From NCBI RefSeq assembly GCF_010548245.1, contig NZ_JAAGLR010000971.1, positions 1 to 45,177 on the forward strand: a DNA stretch of 45,177 nt, given 5' to 3'. The stretch comes from Streptomyces sp. SID11385 (lineage in GTDB: Bacteria; Actinomycetota; Actinomycetes; Streptomycetales; Streptomycetaceae). The position numbers and the translations under genes are program-made. Below, in pieces: positions 14,931 to 22,882 of this stretch; position 1 is the stretch's first letter, and every line of letters starts with the position of its first letter. The notes below the pieces were generated by a model, which saw only the letters and a list, made by a program, of their open reading frames with translations, was not told the DNA's origin and made no database searches.

Positions 14931-16786
14931 CGTGCGCTTCCCTCTCGGATGTCGTCCGCCCTGCGGGCGTCCCCCGGGGGGACGGACCGAGGACGCGGTA
15001 CGCCGTCGTTCTCGTCCGCCCCCGCGGTGCGCTGCGCCTTCCACAGCGCGGCGTAGCGGCCCCCGGCGGCGAGCAGGTCGTCGTGCCGGCCCTGTTCGGT
15101 GACGCGCCCGTCCTCCAGCACCACGATCCGGTCGGCCGAACGGATGGTCGCCAGGCGGTGGGCGATGACGAGGAGGGTGCGGCCGGCCGCGAGGGCGGAC
15201 AGCCCCTCCTGGATCAGCGCCTCCGAGTGCGGGTCGGCGTAAGCGGTCGCCTCGTCGAGCACGAGGACGGGCGCGTCCGCGAGGAGCGCCCGTGCGATGG
15301 ACAGGCGTTGCGCCTCCCCGCCGGAGAAGGTGACCGCGGTGCCGAGTTCGGTGGCGTAGCCGTCGGGCAGGGCCATGACGCGGTCGTGGATGCGGGCGGC
15401 GCGGGCGCACCGCTCGACCTCCTCGTCGGTGGCGTCCGGGCGGCCCAGGCGGATGTTGTCGGCGACGCTCGCCCGCAGCAGCCGGACGTCCTGGAGGACG
15501 AAGCCGACCCGTCGGTACAGCTCGGTGGCGGGGATGTCCCGCAGGTCGGCGCCGCCGAGGGTCACCGTGCCGGCGGTGGCGTCGTGGAAGCGGGGCAGCA
15601 GCGACGCCAGGGTGGACTTGCCGGAGCCGGAGGGACCGACGAGCGCGGTGACCGTGCCGGGCGCGAGGTCGAGGTCGACGCCGCTGAGGACGTCGGTGTT
15701 CCCGTCGTACGAGAAGGACACTCCCCGCAGGGAGACGTGGTGGCCCTCGGGGAGGACGGCTGTCGTCGGCTCGGGCAGGGTGGGCGCGTCCAGCAGGTCG
15801 GTGACGCGCACGGCGGCGGCCTGGCCGGCCCGGATCTGCTGGATGCGGGGGCCCACGACGCCCATGGGGGCGGCGACGGCGGGGCCGAGAAGGAGGAAGG
15901 GGACGAGTTCGGCGCCGGTCATCAGGCCCTGCGTGACAAAGACCGCGCCCAGTCCGGTCAGGAGCAGCAGGACCACGGCCGGGGCGACCACCAGGATCGC
16001 GGCGGTGGAGGTGACCAGGGTGGAGCGGACCCAGGCGGAGAAGAAGTCCGCGAAGCCCTCGGTCGCGCGGACGAACCGCTCGTGCGCCTTGCCTCCGCGT
16101 CCGAAGCTCTTGAAGACGGCGATGCCGGACGCGAACTCCACGGCGGCGGCGGAGATCCGGCCGACCGCGGCACCGAACTCGGCCATCTGGGCGGCGGCCC
16201 CGGCCATGGCCCGGCTGAACAGGAACACGCCCAGCGACAGGGGCACCACGCTGACCAGGGCCGGCCGCCAGTCGACGGTGAACAGGTAGACCAGGATGAG
16301 CACGGGGGCGGTGAGGACGGAGACGACATCGAGGAGGGTGTGGGCGAACAGGGTGTGCAGCGCGCTCACGTCGTCCTGCACGGCCTGTTTGACCTCGCCG
16401 GTGCCCCGTTCGGTGAGCCGGCCGAGCGGCAGCCGTCCGATGTGCCGGGCGAGCCGGCGGCGCAGGGTGAGCTGCAGGTCGTTGTCGGCGAGGTGGGCGA
16501 GGGCACCGGCCGCCGTGCCGCACACGAGGGTGACGAGGCCGGCCGCGCAGGCCAGCGTCACCAGCGGCCAGAGCGCGTCACCGTCCGCGGGGGCGCCTGT
16601 GGTGAGTCGTTCGGCGATGCGGGAGACGGCGATGAACGGCACCACTCCGGCGAGGGCGGCGGCGGCCTGGAGAGCGACGGCGAGGGCCAGTCGGCCGCGG
16701 ACGGGCGCGGCCAGCGTGCGCAGTGGCCGAGGCGGGCTGTCGGGGGCTGCCGGGGCCGGGCCGGCATCGGGCGGTTGTGACTTCAC
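14927..16786 (-). CDS. ABC transporter, TMD-NBD half-transporter (YbtP-like)
   Basis: 619 aa, partner of the following half-transporter. A Pro/Ala-rich cytosolic lead of about 30 residues precedes six membrane helices (about 31-310). The NBD has Walker A at 384-392 (GPSGSGKST), the variant signature FSGGE at 487-491 and Walker B VLVLDEATAYADP. The D-loop reads AYADP where the partner has AALDQ. Such asymmetry is common in heterodimers with one weaker ATP site. GTG start in GTGA overlap with the methyltransferase gene. Confidence 0.88.
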   Translation of the reverse strand: MKSQPPDAGPAPAAPDSPPRPLRTLAAPVRGRLALAVALQAAAALAGVVPFIAVSRIAERLTTGAPADGDALWPLVTLACAAGLVTLVCGTAAGALAHLADNDLQLTLRRRLARHIGRLPLGRLTERGTGEVKQAVQDDVSALHTLFAHTLLDVVSVLTAPVLILVYLFTVDWRPALVSVVPLSLGVFLFSRAMAGAAAQMAEFGAAVGRISAAAVEFASGIAVFKSFGRGGKAHERFVRATEGFADFFSAWVRSTLVTSTAAILVVAPAVVLLLLTGLGAVFVTQGLMTGAELVPFLLLGPAVAAPMGVVGPRIQQIRAGQAAAVRVTDLLDAPTLPEPTTAVLPEGHHVSLRGVSFSYDGNTDVLSGVDLDLAPGTVTALVGPSGSGKSTLASLLPRFHDATAGTVTLGGADLRDIPATELYRRVGFVLQDVRLLRASVADNIRLGRPDATDEEVERCARAARIHDRVMALPDGYATELGTAVTFSGGEAQRLSIARALLADAPVLVLDEATAYADPHSEALIQEGLSALAAGRTLLVIAHRLATIRSADRIVVLEDGRVTEQGRHDDLLAAGGRYAALWKAQRTAGADENDGVPRPRSVPPGDARRADDIREGSAR

Positions 16787-17511
16787 TTGACGAGTACTCC
16801 GATTTCGGGGATGGGTCTGCCACCGGCCTCGGTGATGCGGCGGCTGGTCATGCCGGCCTCACGGGCCAGCACGGCGACGTCGAAGGTGTGCCAGTCGTAG
16901 CTGTCGGCGACCTCGCGGACGGTGCGGCCGTCGCGCAGGACCTTCCAGGTGGTCGTGAACCGCATGGCGTCGCCCTCGGTGGGTGCGCCGCCGATCCACC
17001 ACTCGTACGTCTGGCGGCCGATGGTCTCCCGCAGGGACATGACGGGGGGAATCACGCGGGGCGAGGAGACCCCCATCAGTTCCACGACGATGGGTGCCCC
17101 GTCCGGCAGGCGGTCCGCGAGCCGCTTCCACAGCGTCACGCGTTCGGGGACGGTGAGGTGACCGGCCACGCCGAAGATGACGACGGCGGAGAGGCGGTCG
17201 GGGAGGACGAGGTCCTGGGCGGCCCCGTCCACGACGGTGACGCGCCGTCGCAGGTCCGGGTCGCGGGCGACCCGGGAGGTGAGCACGGCGCGCATGGTGG
17301 CGGACGGTTCGGCGGCGAGGATCTCCGCGTCCGGCAGGGCCGCGGCGATGACCTCGGTGACGCGTCCGGTGCCCGCGCCGATCTCCAGGACGGGGCCGTG
17401 GGTCACGTCGAGTCCGGTGAGGACGCGGGTCAGCGGGGGGCCGCTGCTTGCGGTGTGCCGGGTGGCGACCAGTTCGTAGAACTCGGCCGAGGTCGAGTAG
17501 TAGTCGATCAC
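16783..17511 (-). CDS. Stand-alone SAM-dependent methyltransferase
   Basis: 242 aa, class I Rossmann methyltransferase. Motif I is VLEIGAGTG at 41-49, and AEPSATMRAVLTSRV forms the post-I region. The whole protein parallels the C-terminal domain of the reductase encoded at 19659-21734: it shares YSxSAEFxxLVAxxHTA, PDAEIxAxEPSxxMRAVLTSRV, LPDR and the YEW..GGxP segment. The two are therefore paralogues inside one operon, one free and one fused. The target on the metallophore (N, O or C) is unknown. GTG start behind CGGAGAG; it starts 49 bases after the thioesterase stop. Confidence 0.88.
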   Translation of the reverse strand: MIDYYSTSAEFYELVATRHTASSGPPLTRVLTGLDVTHGPVLEIGAGTGRVTEVIAAALPDAEILAAEPSATMRAVLTSRVARDPDLRRRVTVVDGAAQDLVLPDRLSAVVIFGVAGHLTVPERVTLWKRLADRLPDGAPIVVELMGVSSPRVIPPVMSLRETIGRQTYEWWIGGAPTEGDAMRFTTTWKVLRDGRTVREVADSYDWHTFDVAVLAREAGMTSRRITEAGGRPIPEIGVLVK

Positions 17512-17560
17512 GATGCTCTCCGGGAGGGGGTGGCCGGCTGGGCGGGCCCGGGGCGGCGGC

Positions 17561-18400
17561 TCACGGGGTGCTCGGCCAGGTGTGCGCGCCGCCGGTGGTC
17601 AGCGACGGGTCCAGCCTGCGCAGGACAGTGGCCACGACCTCGCGGCGCCGGGGGGTGAGGTAGAAGTGGTCGCCGGGGAAGACGCGTACCTCGGTGCGGG
17701 CGGTGGTGAGGTCCGCCCAGCCGCCCGCCCGGTCGCGGCCGCGTTCCTCGCCGAGCTCCGGGTCCGCGCTGCCGGTCAGGACGTGCAGGGGGCAGGACAG
17801 CGGCTCCCGGACCGCCGGCCGGTACGTCTCGATGATCCGGTAGTCGTGGCGTACGGCCGTGAGGATCAGGGAACGCAGCCCGGGATCGTCCAGGATTTCC
17901 CGGCTGGTGCCGCCCAGCCGGGCCAGTTCGCCGCCCAGGACCTCGTCGCTCTGGCGGTGGAGCTGCCCGGTGACGGCCGTACCGGGGGCGGCCCGGCCGG
18001 AGGCGAACAGGCGGCGCGGGCCCGGGAGTCCGCGGCGTTTCAGCTCGTGGGCGAGTTCCCAGGCCACGGCGGAGCCCATGCTGTGCCCGAAGAGGGCGTA
18101 GGGCCGGTCGAGCAGCGGCGCGACGGCGTCCGCCACCGCCGCCGTCAGCTCCCCCATGTCGGCCGACCCGGGGTCCGCCATGCGGTCCTCACGGCCGGGG
18201 TACTGGACGGCGAGGAGTTCGACCTCGGGGGGTGTCAGTGCCGCCCAGGGCCGGTAGAAGCTCGCACTGCCGCCCGCGTGCGGCAGGCAGATCAGCGTGA
18301 ACCGGGGTGCGGTGCCGCCGCTCCACCGCCTGATCCACGGGCTGTCGGCACGTGCGCCGCGAGCGGGGGGCCGGGCCGGGGGCGGGAAGGGAGCGGTCAC
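17561..18400 (-). CDS. Type II (editing) thioesterase (YbtT/PchC/GrsT type)
   Basis: 279 aa, alpha/beta-hydrolase. Lid-free type II architecture: FTLICLPHAGGSASFYRPW near 34-52, nucleophile elbow GHSMG at 105-109 (Ser107), Asp213 in TGSADP and His245 in GDHFYL. Enzymes of this type remove wrong or stalled acyl groups from carrier-protein arms and are standard in thiazoline siderophore clusters. The GTG start overlaps the P450 stop (GTGA). Confidence 0.9.
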   Translation of the reverse strand: MTAPFPPPARPPARGARADSPWIRRWSGGTAPRFTLICLPHAGGSASFYRPWAALTPPEVELLAVQYPGREDRMADPGSADMGELTAAVADAVAPLLDRPYALFGHSMGSAVAWELAHELKRRGLPGPRRLFASGRAAPGTAVTGQLHRQSDEVLGGELARLGGTSREILDDPGLRSLILTAVRHDYRIIETYRPAVREPLSCPLHVLTGSADPELGEERGRDRAGGWADLTTARTEVRVFPGDHFYLTPRRREVVATVLRRLDPSLTTGGAHTWPSTP

Positions 18401-19650
18401 CAGGCGACCCTCAGCTCTTCGAGGCCGAAGGTGGCGGAGTCGTGCTTGACCACGACGTCCTCCCTGTCCCCCGCGAGGCGGAGTGTGGGGACGCGGCGGA
18501 GGAGCGTCTCCAGGGCGATCTCCAGTTCCAGCCGGGCCAGGTGCTGCCCGACGCACTGGTGGACGCCGTAGCCGAACGCCACGTGGTGGTTGTCGGCCCG
18601 GTGGAAGTCGACCCGTTCCGGCTCGTCGAACTGCTCGGGATCGTGGTTGGCCCCAGCCAGGAGGGCGATGACGCCGTCGTCGGCGGGGATCGTCCGGCCG
18701 GACAGCTCGATGTCCTCGGCGGCCACCCGCAGCGGGATGGAGTCGGCGACGGACAGGACGCGCAGGAGTTCGTCGACGGCGGCCGGCATCAGGGAGGGGT
18801 CCCGGCGCAGTTCCTCCCTCAGCTCCGGGCGCTCCAGCAGGAGCAGCGTGCTCAGGGCGATCATGCTGGTGGTGGTCTCGCGGCCGGCGTTGATCGTGAT
18901 GCCGAGCGTCGACAGGAGCTGGTCCGTGGTCACGTGGCCGGGGACGAGCTGCTCGGTGACGAGCTTGGAGATCAGGTCGTCGCGGGGCTCCTCCCGCCGC
19001 CTGCCGACCAGCTCGGCGAGCAGGCCGAAGAGACCGCCGAGAGCCTCGGAGACCTGCTCGGCGGTGCTGTGGCGGGAGCCGGAGACGCGGGTGACGTCGC
19101 GGAAGAACTCCAGGTTCTCCCGGGGGATGCCGAGCAGTTCGCAGATCACCGAGGTGGAGACGGCGTTGGCGTACGCGGAGACGAAGTCCGCCGGGCCGTC
19201 GGCGGCGAGCATGTCGTCGAGGATCTCGTCGACGCGGGTCTGGACGGCCGCGCGCATCGCGCGCACCCGGCGCACGGTGAACACCGGCAGGAGCATGCGC
19301 CGGTACTTGGTGTGTTCGGGGGCGTCGGTGCGGATGAAGGGGCGGAACCTCGCCCCGGCCTCCTGCTCGCCCTCGCCGAGGGCCGGGAAGCCGGGGCGGC
19401 GGATGTCGGCACTGACCCGGGGGTCGGAGAGCAGTTCGCGCACGTCGTCGTACCGGGTGACCACCCAGGCTTCGCGCTTGGTCGGCAGGGTGACGCGGGC
19501 GACCGGCTCGTGGGTGCGCAGCGCGTCGTACTCCGCGGGTGCAGCGAAGGGGCAGCCGCGCCTGAGGGGGAAGTCCCGGGGCGGGGCCGCGGTGTCCGTG
19601 CGGGGTTCGCCGGGGGTCCGGGGCGCCGTCGGGTTCTCGGGGCTTGTCAT
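18397..19650 (-). CDS. Cytochrome P450
   Basis: 417 aa, soluble bacterial class I P450. Heme-thiolate loop FGYGVHQCVGQHLAR with Cys366, I-helix AGRETT at 255-260, K-helix ELLR at 294-297 and the HTKYRRMLLPVF C-helix. The I-helix has Arg where many P450s have His or Ala before the acidic residue. Electrons probably come from the 3Fe-4S ferredoxin encoded at 42101, the first gene of the transport operon. No ferredoxin reductase is present. It presumably oxidises the metallophore or an NRPS-bound intermediate; the site is unknown. ATG with AGGA about 7 bases upstream, 8 bases after the reductase stop. Confidence 0.93.
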   Translation of the reverse strand: MTSPENPTAPRTPGEPRTDTAAPPRDFPLRRGCPFAAPAEYDALRTHEPVARVTLPTKREAWVVTRYDDVRELLSDPRVSADIRRPGFPALGEGEQEAGARFRPFIRTDAPEHTKYRRMLLPVFTVRRVRAMRAAVQTRVDEILDDMLAADGPADFVSAYANAVSTSVICELLGIPRENLEFFRDVTRVSGSRHSTAEQVSEALGGLFGLLAELVGRRREEPRDDLISKLVTEQLVPGHVTTDQLLSTLGITINAGRETTTSMIALSTLLLLERPELREELRRDPSLMPAAVDELLRVLSVADSIPLRVAAEDIELSGRTIPADDGVIALLAGANHDPEQFDEPERVDFHRADNHHVAFGYGVHQCVGQHLARLELEIALETLLRRVPTLRLAGDREDVVVKHDSATFGLEELRVAW

Positions 19651-19658
19651 GGTGGGTC

Positions 19659-21734
19659 CTAGCCGTCGGTGGGAGAGAGGAAAGAGGTGGAGCGCGGGGT
19701 GTCCGGGGATGCCGGGGCACCCGGGGCCGGTGGGCCGTCGGGCCCGGTCCGGGCGCGCGGCAGGTGCGGTACGGCGGCCGGGTCGGACGGATCCGGGGTC
19801 CGGGTGAGCACGGCCAGCGGGGGTGCTCCGGGCCGGGTGGGCAGGGTGCGCGCGGTCATGCCGGACTCGGCGACCACGTCTGCCAGGCCGAAGGGCTCCC
19901 AGCGGTAGGAGTCGTGGACCTCGCGTGCTGCCTGCGGCGCGTCGTCCCGGTGGACCCGCCAGGTGGAGTGCAGGCGCATCACGCCGTCCTCCGCCTCGTC
20001 CGGTTCGCCGCCGAACGACCACTCGTAGCGGTGGTGTCCGGCGGTCGCGGTGGCGAGCCGGGTCTCGGGCAGGGTCGTCGGCTCCTCGAACTGCATGAGT
20101 TCGACGATCACGAGTCCGCCGGGGGCCAGGCGCCGGGTCAGCCGCCGCCACAGCCTGGCCCTCTCCTCGGCGTCGAGGTGGCCGAGCACTCCGCAGAGCA
20201 GGACGACGCCGATCCGGTCGGGAAGATTCAGATCGGGGGCGGCGTCGGCGGTGACGGTCACCCGGGTGCGCAGGTCCTCGTCGCTGAAGACCCGGCTGGT
20301 GAGCACGGCGCGCATGCCGACCGACGGTTCGCTGGCGATGATCTCCGCGTCCGGCCGGGCCCGTGCGACGGCCTCGGTCAGAAGACCGGTGCCGGCGCCG
20401 ATGTCCACCACCGGCCCGGTGTCGAGGTCGGCGTCGGCGAGGAGTGCGGCGACGGCGGGTGCGCTCGCGGTCGCGGTGTGTTCGGCGGCGACGAGGTCGA
20501 AGAACTCGGCCGACGGGGAGTACGCGGCGGCGTCCGGCGGGGCCGATGCCGTGACCGGGGCGGGGCGGACCGGCTCCCCGGCGGGGCCGGAACCCGTCGC
20601 CGCCCGCTCCCCGAGAGGCGGGGCCGACTCGGGGCGGGAATGCCGGGACCGCTCCTGCGCGGGGAAGACGTCGCTCACCGCAAGGGGACGCGGGGTGGCC
20701 GGCCGGACGATCTCGGGAGGCCCCAGCCGGGCCGCGAGGTCGGTCCAGATGCGGCACACGGCCAGGTCGTACTGGCCGGCGCGCAGAGCGTCGCCGTCCC
20801 GCGCGATCGCGTCGCGGAGTCCGTCGAGCGCGCTGCCGATCGCCTCCGGCCACAGGTCGGAGAAGACGGTACGGAAGGAGCCCGTGCCCCCGATCACCGC
20901 CGTGCTCCCGAGTCCCAGGAGGCCGGTGCCGGGGCCGTCCAGGACGAAGCGCCGGTCGGCGTCCCTCCCGATGTGCAGCCGGGGGCTCCACAGGACGGGC
21001 CCGTGGGTATCGGCCAGGGTGAGGACCCCGCCCTCCGTGCCGAGGGCGATCCGGTGCCAGTGCAGAGCGTGGTTGTCCCGGTCGGAGGGGTCGAGCTGGT
21101 GGTGCACCCGGAGGGTGAGGGGTGTGCCGGCGAACACGCCGTGCAGGGAGCGGAACGGCTGGGGGCCGAGGTCGGTGGGCAACGGTGCCGGGTCGGCGAA
21201 GCGCCAGGGACGCAGGGTGCCCATGGCCTGTCCGAGGATGTCCACCAGGGGGTGCAGGAGGTGGATCGGTGTGGCGGCGTCCAGGAAGAGTGGACGTTGC
21301 CGTGCGACGAGCCGCCGGGCCGCCTCGATGAAGGAGCGGACCGGGGCGACGTGCGGGTAGTGGGTGTTGAGCCGGTACCGCACCCCTCGGCGGCGGGCGT
21401 GTTTGAGGTTGTCCGTCAACTCGGTGAGGTGCACCGGGTGTTCCTGGAGCACGTGGACGCCCCGGTCCATGAGCGCCCGGGCCAGGTCGGTTCCCTGGCC
21501 ACCGGAGATGGACGAACCCACCGCCACGCAGGCCGCGTCGATGCCGTCGGGGAGGTCGTCGATGTCCGTGCGGAAGGGGACGCCCAAGCTCTCGGCGTAC
21601 GCCCGGGAGGCTTGCGATCCCCGGCTCAGGATGCCGGCCAGGGTGTATCCGGGGCGTCGGTGTACGGCTTCGGCGTAGAAGCGGCCGAAGTTGGTGCCGC
21701 AGACCAGCACGCGCAGTGGTGTCGAGACGCTCAC
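19659..21734 (-). CDS. Thiazolinyl imide reductase fused to a SAM methyltransferase
   Basis: 691 aa, two domains. Residues 1-350 are a YbtU/PchG/Irp3-type NADPH-dependent thiazolinyl imide reductase: dinucleotide segment VLVCGTNFGRFYAEA at 9-23, QEHP with His99 and THYPHVAP with Tyr126, the positions of the catalytic pair proposed for Irp3. It would reduce one thiazoline to a thiazolidine while bound to NRPS 2. A Pro/Ala linker (about 355-402) leads to a class I methyltransferase (405-691, motif I VVDIGAGTG at 442-450) paralogous to the free methyltransferase at 16783. Reductases of this family are normally about 350-370 aa and stand alone, so the fusion is notable. It could couple reduction to N-methylation. 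GTG start in GTGA overlap. Confidence 0.88.
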   Translation of the reverse strand: MSVSTPLRVLVCGTNFGRFYAEAVHRRPGYTLAGILSRGSQASRAYAESLGVPFRTDIDDLPDGIDAACVAVGSSISGGQGTDLARALMDRGVHVLQEHPVHLTELTDNLKHARRRGVRYRLNTHYPHVAPVRSFIEAARRLVARQRPLFLDAATPIHLLHPLVDILGQAMGTLRPWRFADPAPLPTDLGPQPFRSLHGVFAGTPLTLRVHHQLDPSDRDNHALHWHRIALGTEGGVLTLADTHGPVLWSPRLHIGRDADRRFVLDGPGTGLLGLGSTAVIGGTGSFRTVFSDLWPEAIGSALDGLRDAIARDGDALRAGQYDLAVCRIWTDLAARLGPPEIVRPATPRPLAVSDVFPAQERSRHSRPESAPPLGERAATGSGPAGEPVRPAPVTASAPPDAAAYSPSAEFFDLVAAEHTATASAPAVAALLADADLDTGPVVDIGAGTGLLTEAVARARPDAEIIASEPSVGMRAVLTSRVFSDEDLRTRVTVTADAAPDLNLPDRIGVVLLCGVLGHLDAEERARLWRRLTRRLAPGGLVIVELMQFEEPTTLPETRLATATAGHHRYEWSFGGEPDEAEDGVMRLHSTWRVHRDDAPQAAREVHDSYRWEPFGLADVVAESGMTARTLPTRPGAPPLAVLTRTPDPSDPAAVPHLPRARTGPDGPPAPGAPASPDTPRSTSFLSPTDG

Positions 21735-22882
21735 AGGGTCCCCTCCTCCTCCGGCTCGGCGCCGGCGGCCGTCCCGGTGAGCCGCAGGCCGGCGGCCCCG
21801 CGGGAGCGCAGGTGCCGCACCACGGCGCCGGGGTCCAGTACGTCGCAGGCGAAGTGGACGCCCGCCGGGACCGTGTCCCGCAGTGCCGCGTCGACCGCCA
21901 GGGCCGCCACGGCGGCGGTGAGCCGGTAGCTGCTGGCCGTGCGCAGGGTCAGCCCGGCGCTCGCGGGCGCCCCCGAAGCGGTGCCCGACAGCGCGAAGTC
22001 CATGACGTAGTAGGGCTTGCGTCCGGCAAGATCGAGGTCGGCGGCGAGGATGAGCCGCTCCGCCAGGCGGTCCGGGTCCTCCCCGGACGCGAGGCGGCCG
22101 GGCAGGAGGTTGAGCAGGGCTCGTACGGCGGGGCCGGGGTGGACGTTGTACCAGTCGAGCCGCTCGACGCCCAGGTCACCGGCGAGGCGTTCGCTCTCGC
22201 CGCTGAGGTAGGGCTGTACGGCGACCCGGCCCGGGAACTCCGGGTGCGCGGTGTCCTCGTCGGCGCGCAGGGCGCGCGGCGCGCGACGCCCGCCGCGGAC
22301 GGCTGCCAGGGCCTCGCCGTAGGCCGCGCCGTCCGCGCCGCCGGAGCTGAGGGAGAGCATCAAGTCGTGCGCCACCGTCGGCGAACAGGGCTCCAGGCCC
22401 CCGCAGTACGCGGTCAGCGCGGTGACACCGTCCAGGCCCTGCCCGGCCAGCCAGCGGGGCAGGAGGCTGGACAGGCCGGGCAGCGCGCCCGCCGAGAGGA
22501 CGACGGCGCGGCTCTCAAGGGCCGGGACGCCGCCCTGGAGAAGGTCCTCGGCGGCCGGGTCGTCGCCGGCCACGTCGACGCAGTGCGCGCCCGCGGCGAG
22601 TGCCGCGGAGGCGACGGTGGCGCGGAGCCGGTAGGTGGGACCGACGCAGTTGAGGACGATGTCGCAGCCCTCTGTGAAGGCGCGCAGGCCGTCCGGTGCG
22701 GTGGCGTCGGCCCGGACGGTCTCGTCGTGGCCGCCGGGGTTCTCCCCGGCGACCTCGCACAGGGCGGACGCGGTCCGGCCGCCCAGCCGCAGGCCGCTGT
22801 GGCCGAGGGCGCGCAGTTCGCGTACCGCGGCCCGGCCGACCGCGCCGGAGGCGCCCAGGACCCCGATCACGGGCTTGGTCAT
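21731..22882 (-). CDS. Saccharopine dehydrogenase-like NAD(P)-binding protein
   Basis: 383 aa. Begins with a Rossmann fold, IGVLGASGAVGRAAVRELRALG (split here at GASGAVGR, residues 10-17), then DIVLNCVGPTY and GAHCVDVAGD, as in saccharopine-dehydrogenase-like oxidoreductases. The substrate domain is not assignable. The NRPSs and the reductase already account for known pyochelin/yersiniabactin-type chemistry, so this enzyme indicates an additional step. As I recall, a similar protein is encoded in the coelibactin locus. ATGA overlap with the NRPS 2 stop and GTGA overlap with the reductase start. Confidence 0.8.
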   Translation of the reverse strand: MTKPVIGVLGASGAVGRAAVRELRALGHSGLRLGGRTASALCEVAGENPGGHDETVRADATAPDGLRAFTEGCDIVLNCVGPTYRLRATVASAALAAGAHCVDVAGDDPAAEDLLQGGVPALESRAVVLSAGALPGLSSLLPRWLAGQGLDGVTALTAYCGGLEPCSPTVAHDLMLSLSSGGADGAAYGEALAAVRGGRRAPRALRADEDTAHPEFPGRVAVQPYLSGESERLAGDLGVERLDWYNVHPGPAVRALLNLLPGRLASGEDPDRLAERLILAADLDLAGRKPYYVMDFALSGTASGAPASAGLTLRTASSYRLTAAVAALAVDAALRDTVPAGVHFACDVLDPGAVVRHLRSRGAAGLRLTGTAAGAEPEEEGTL

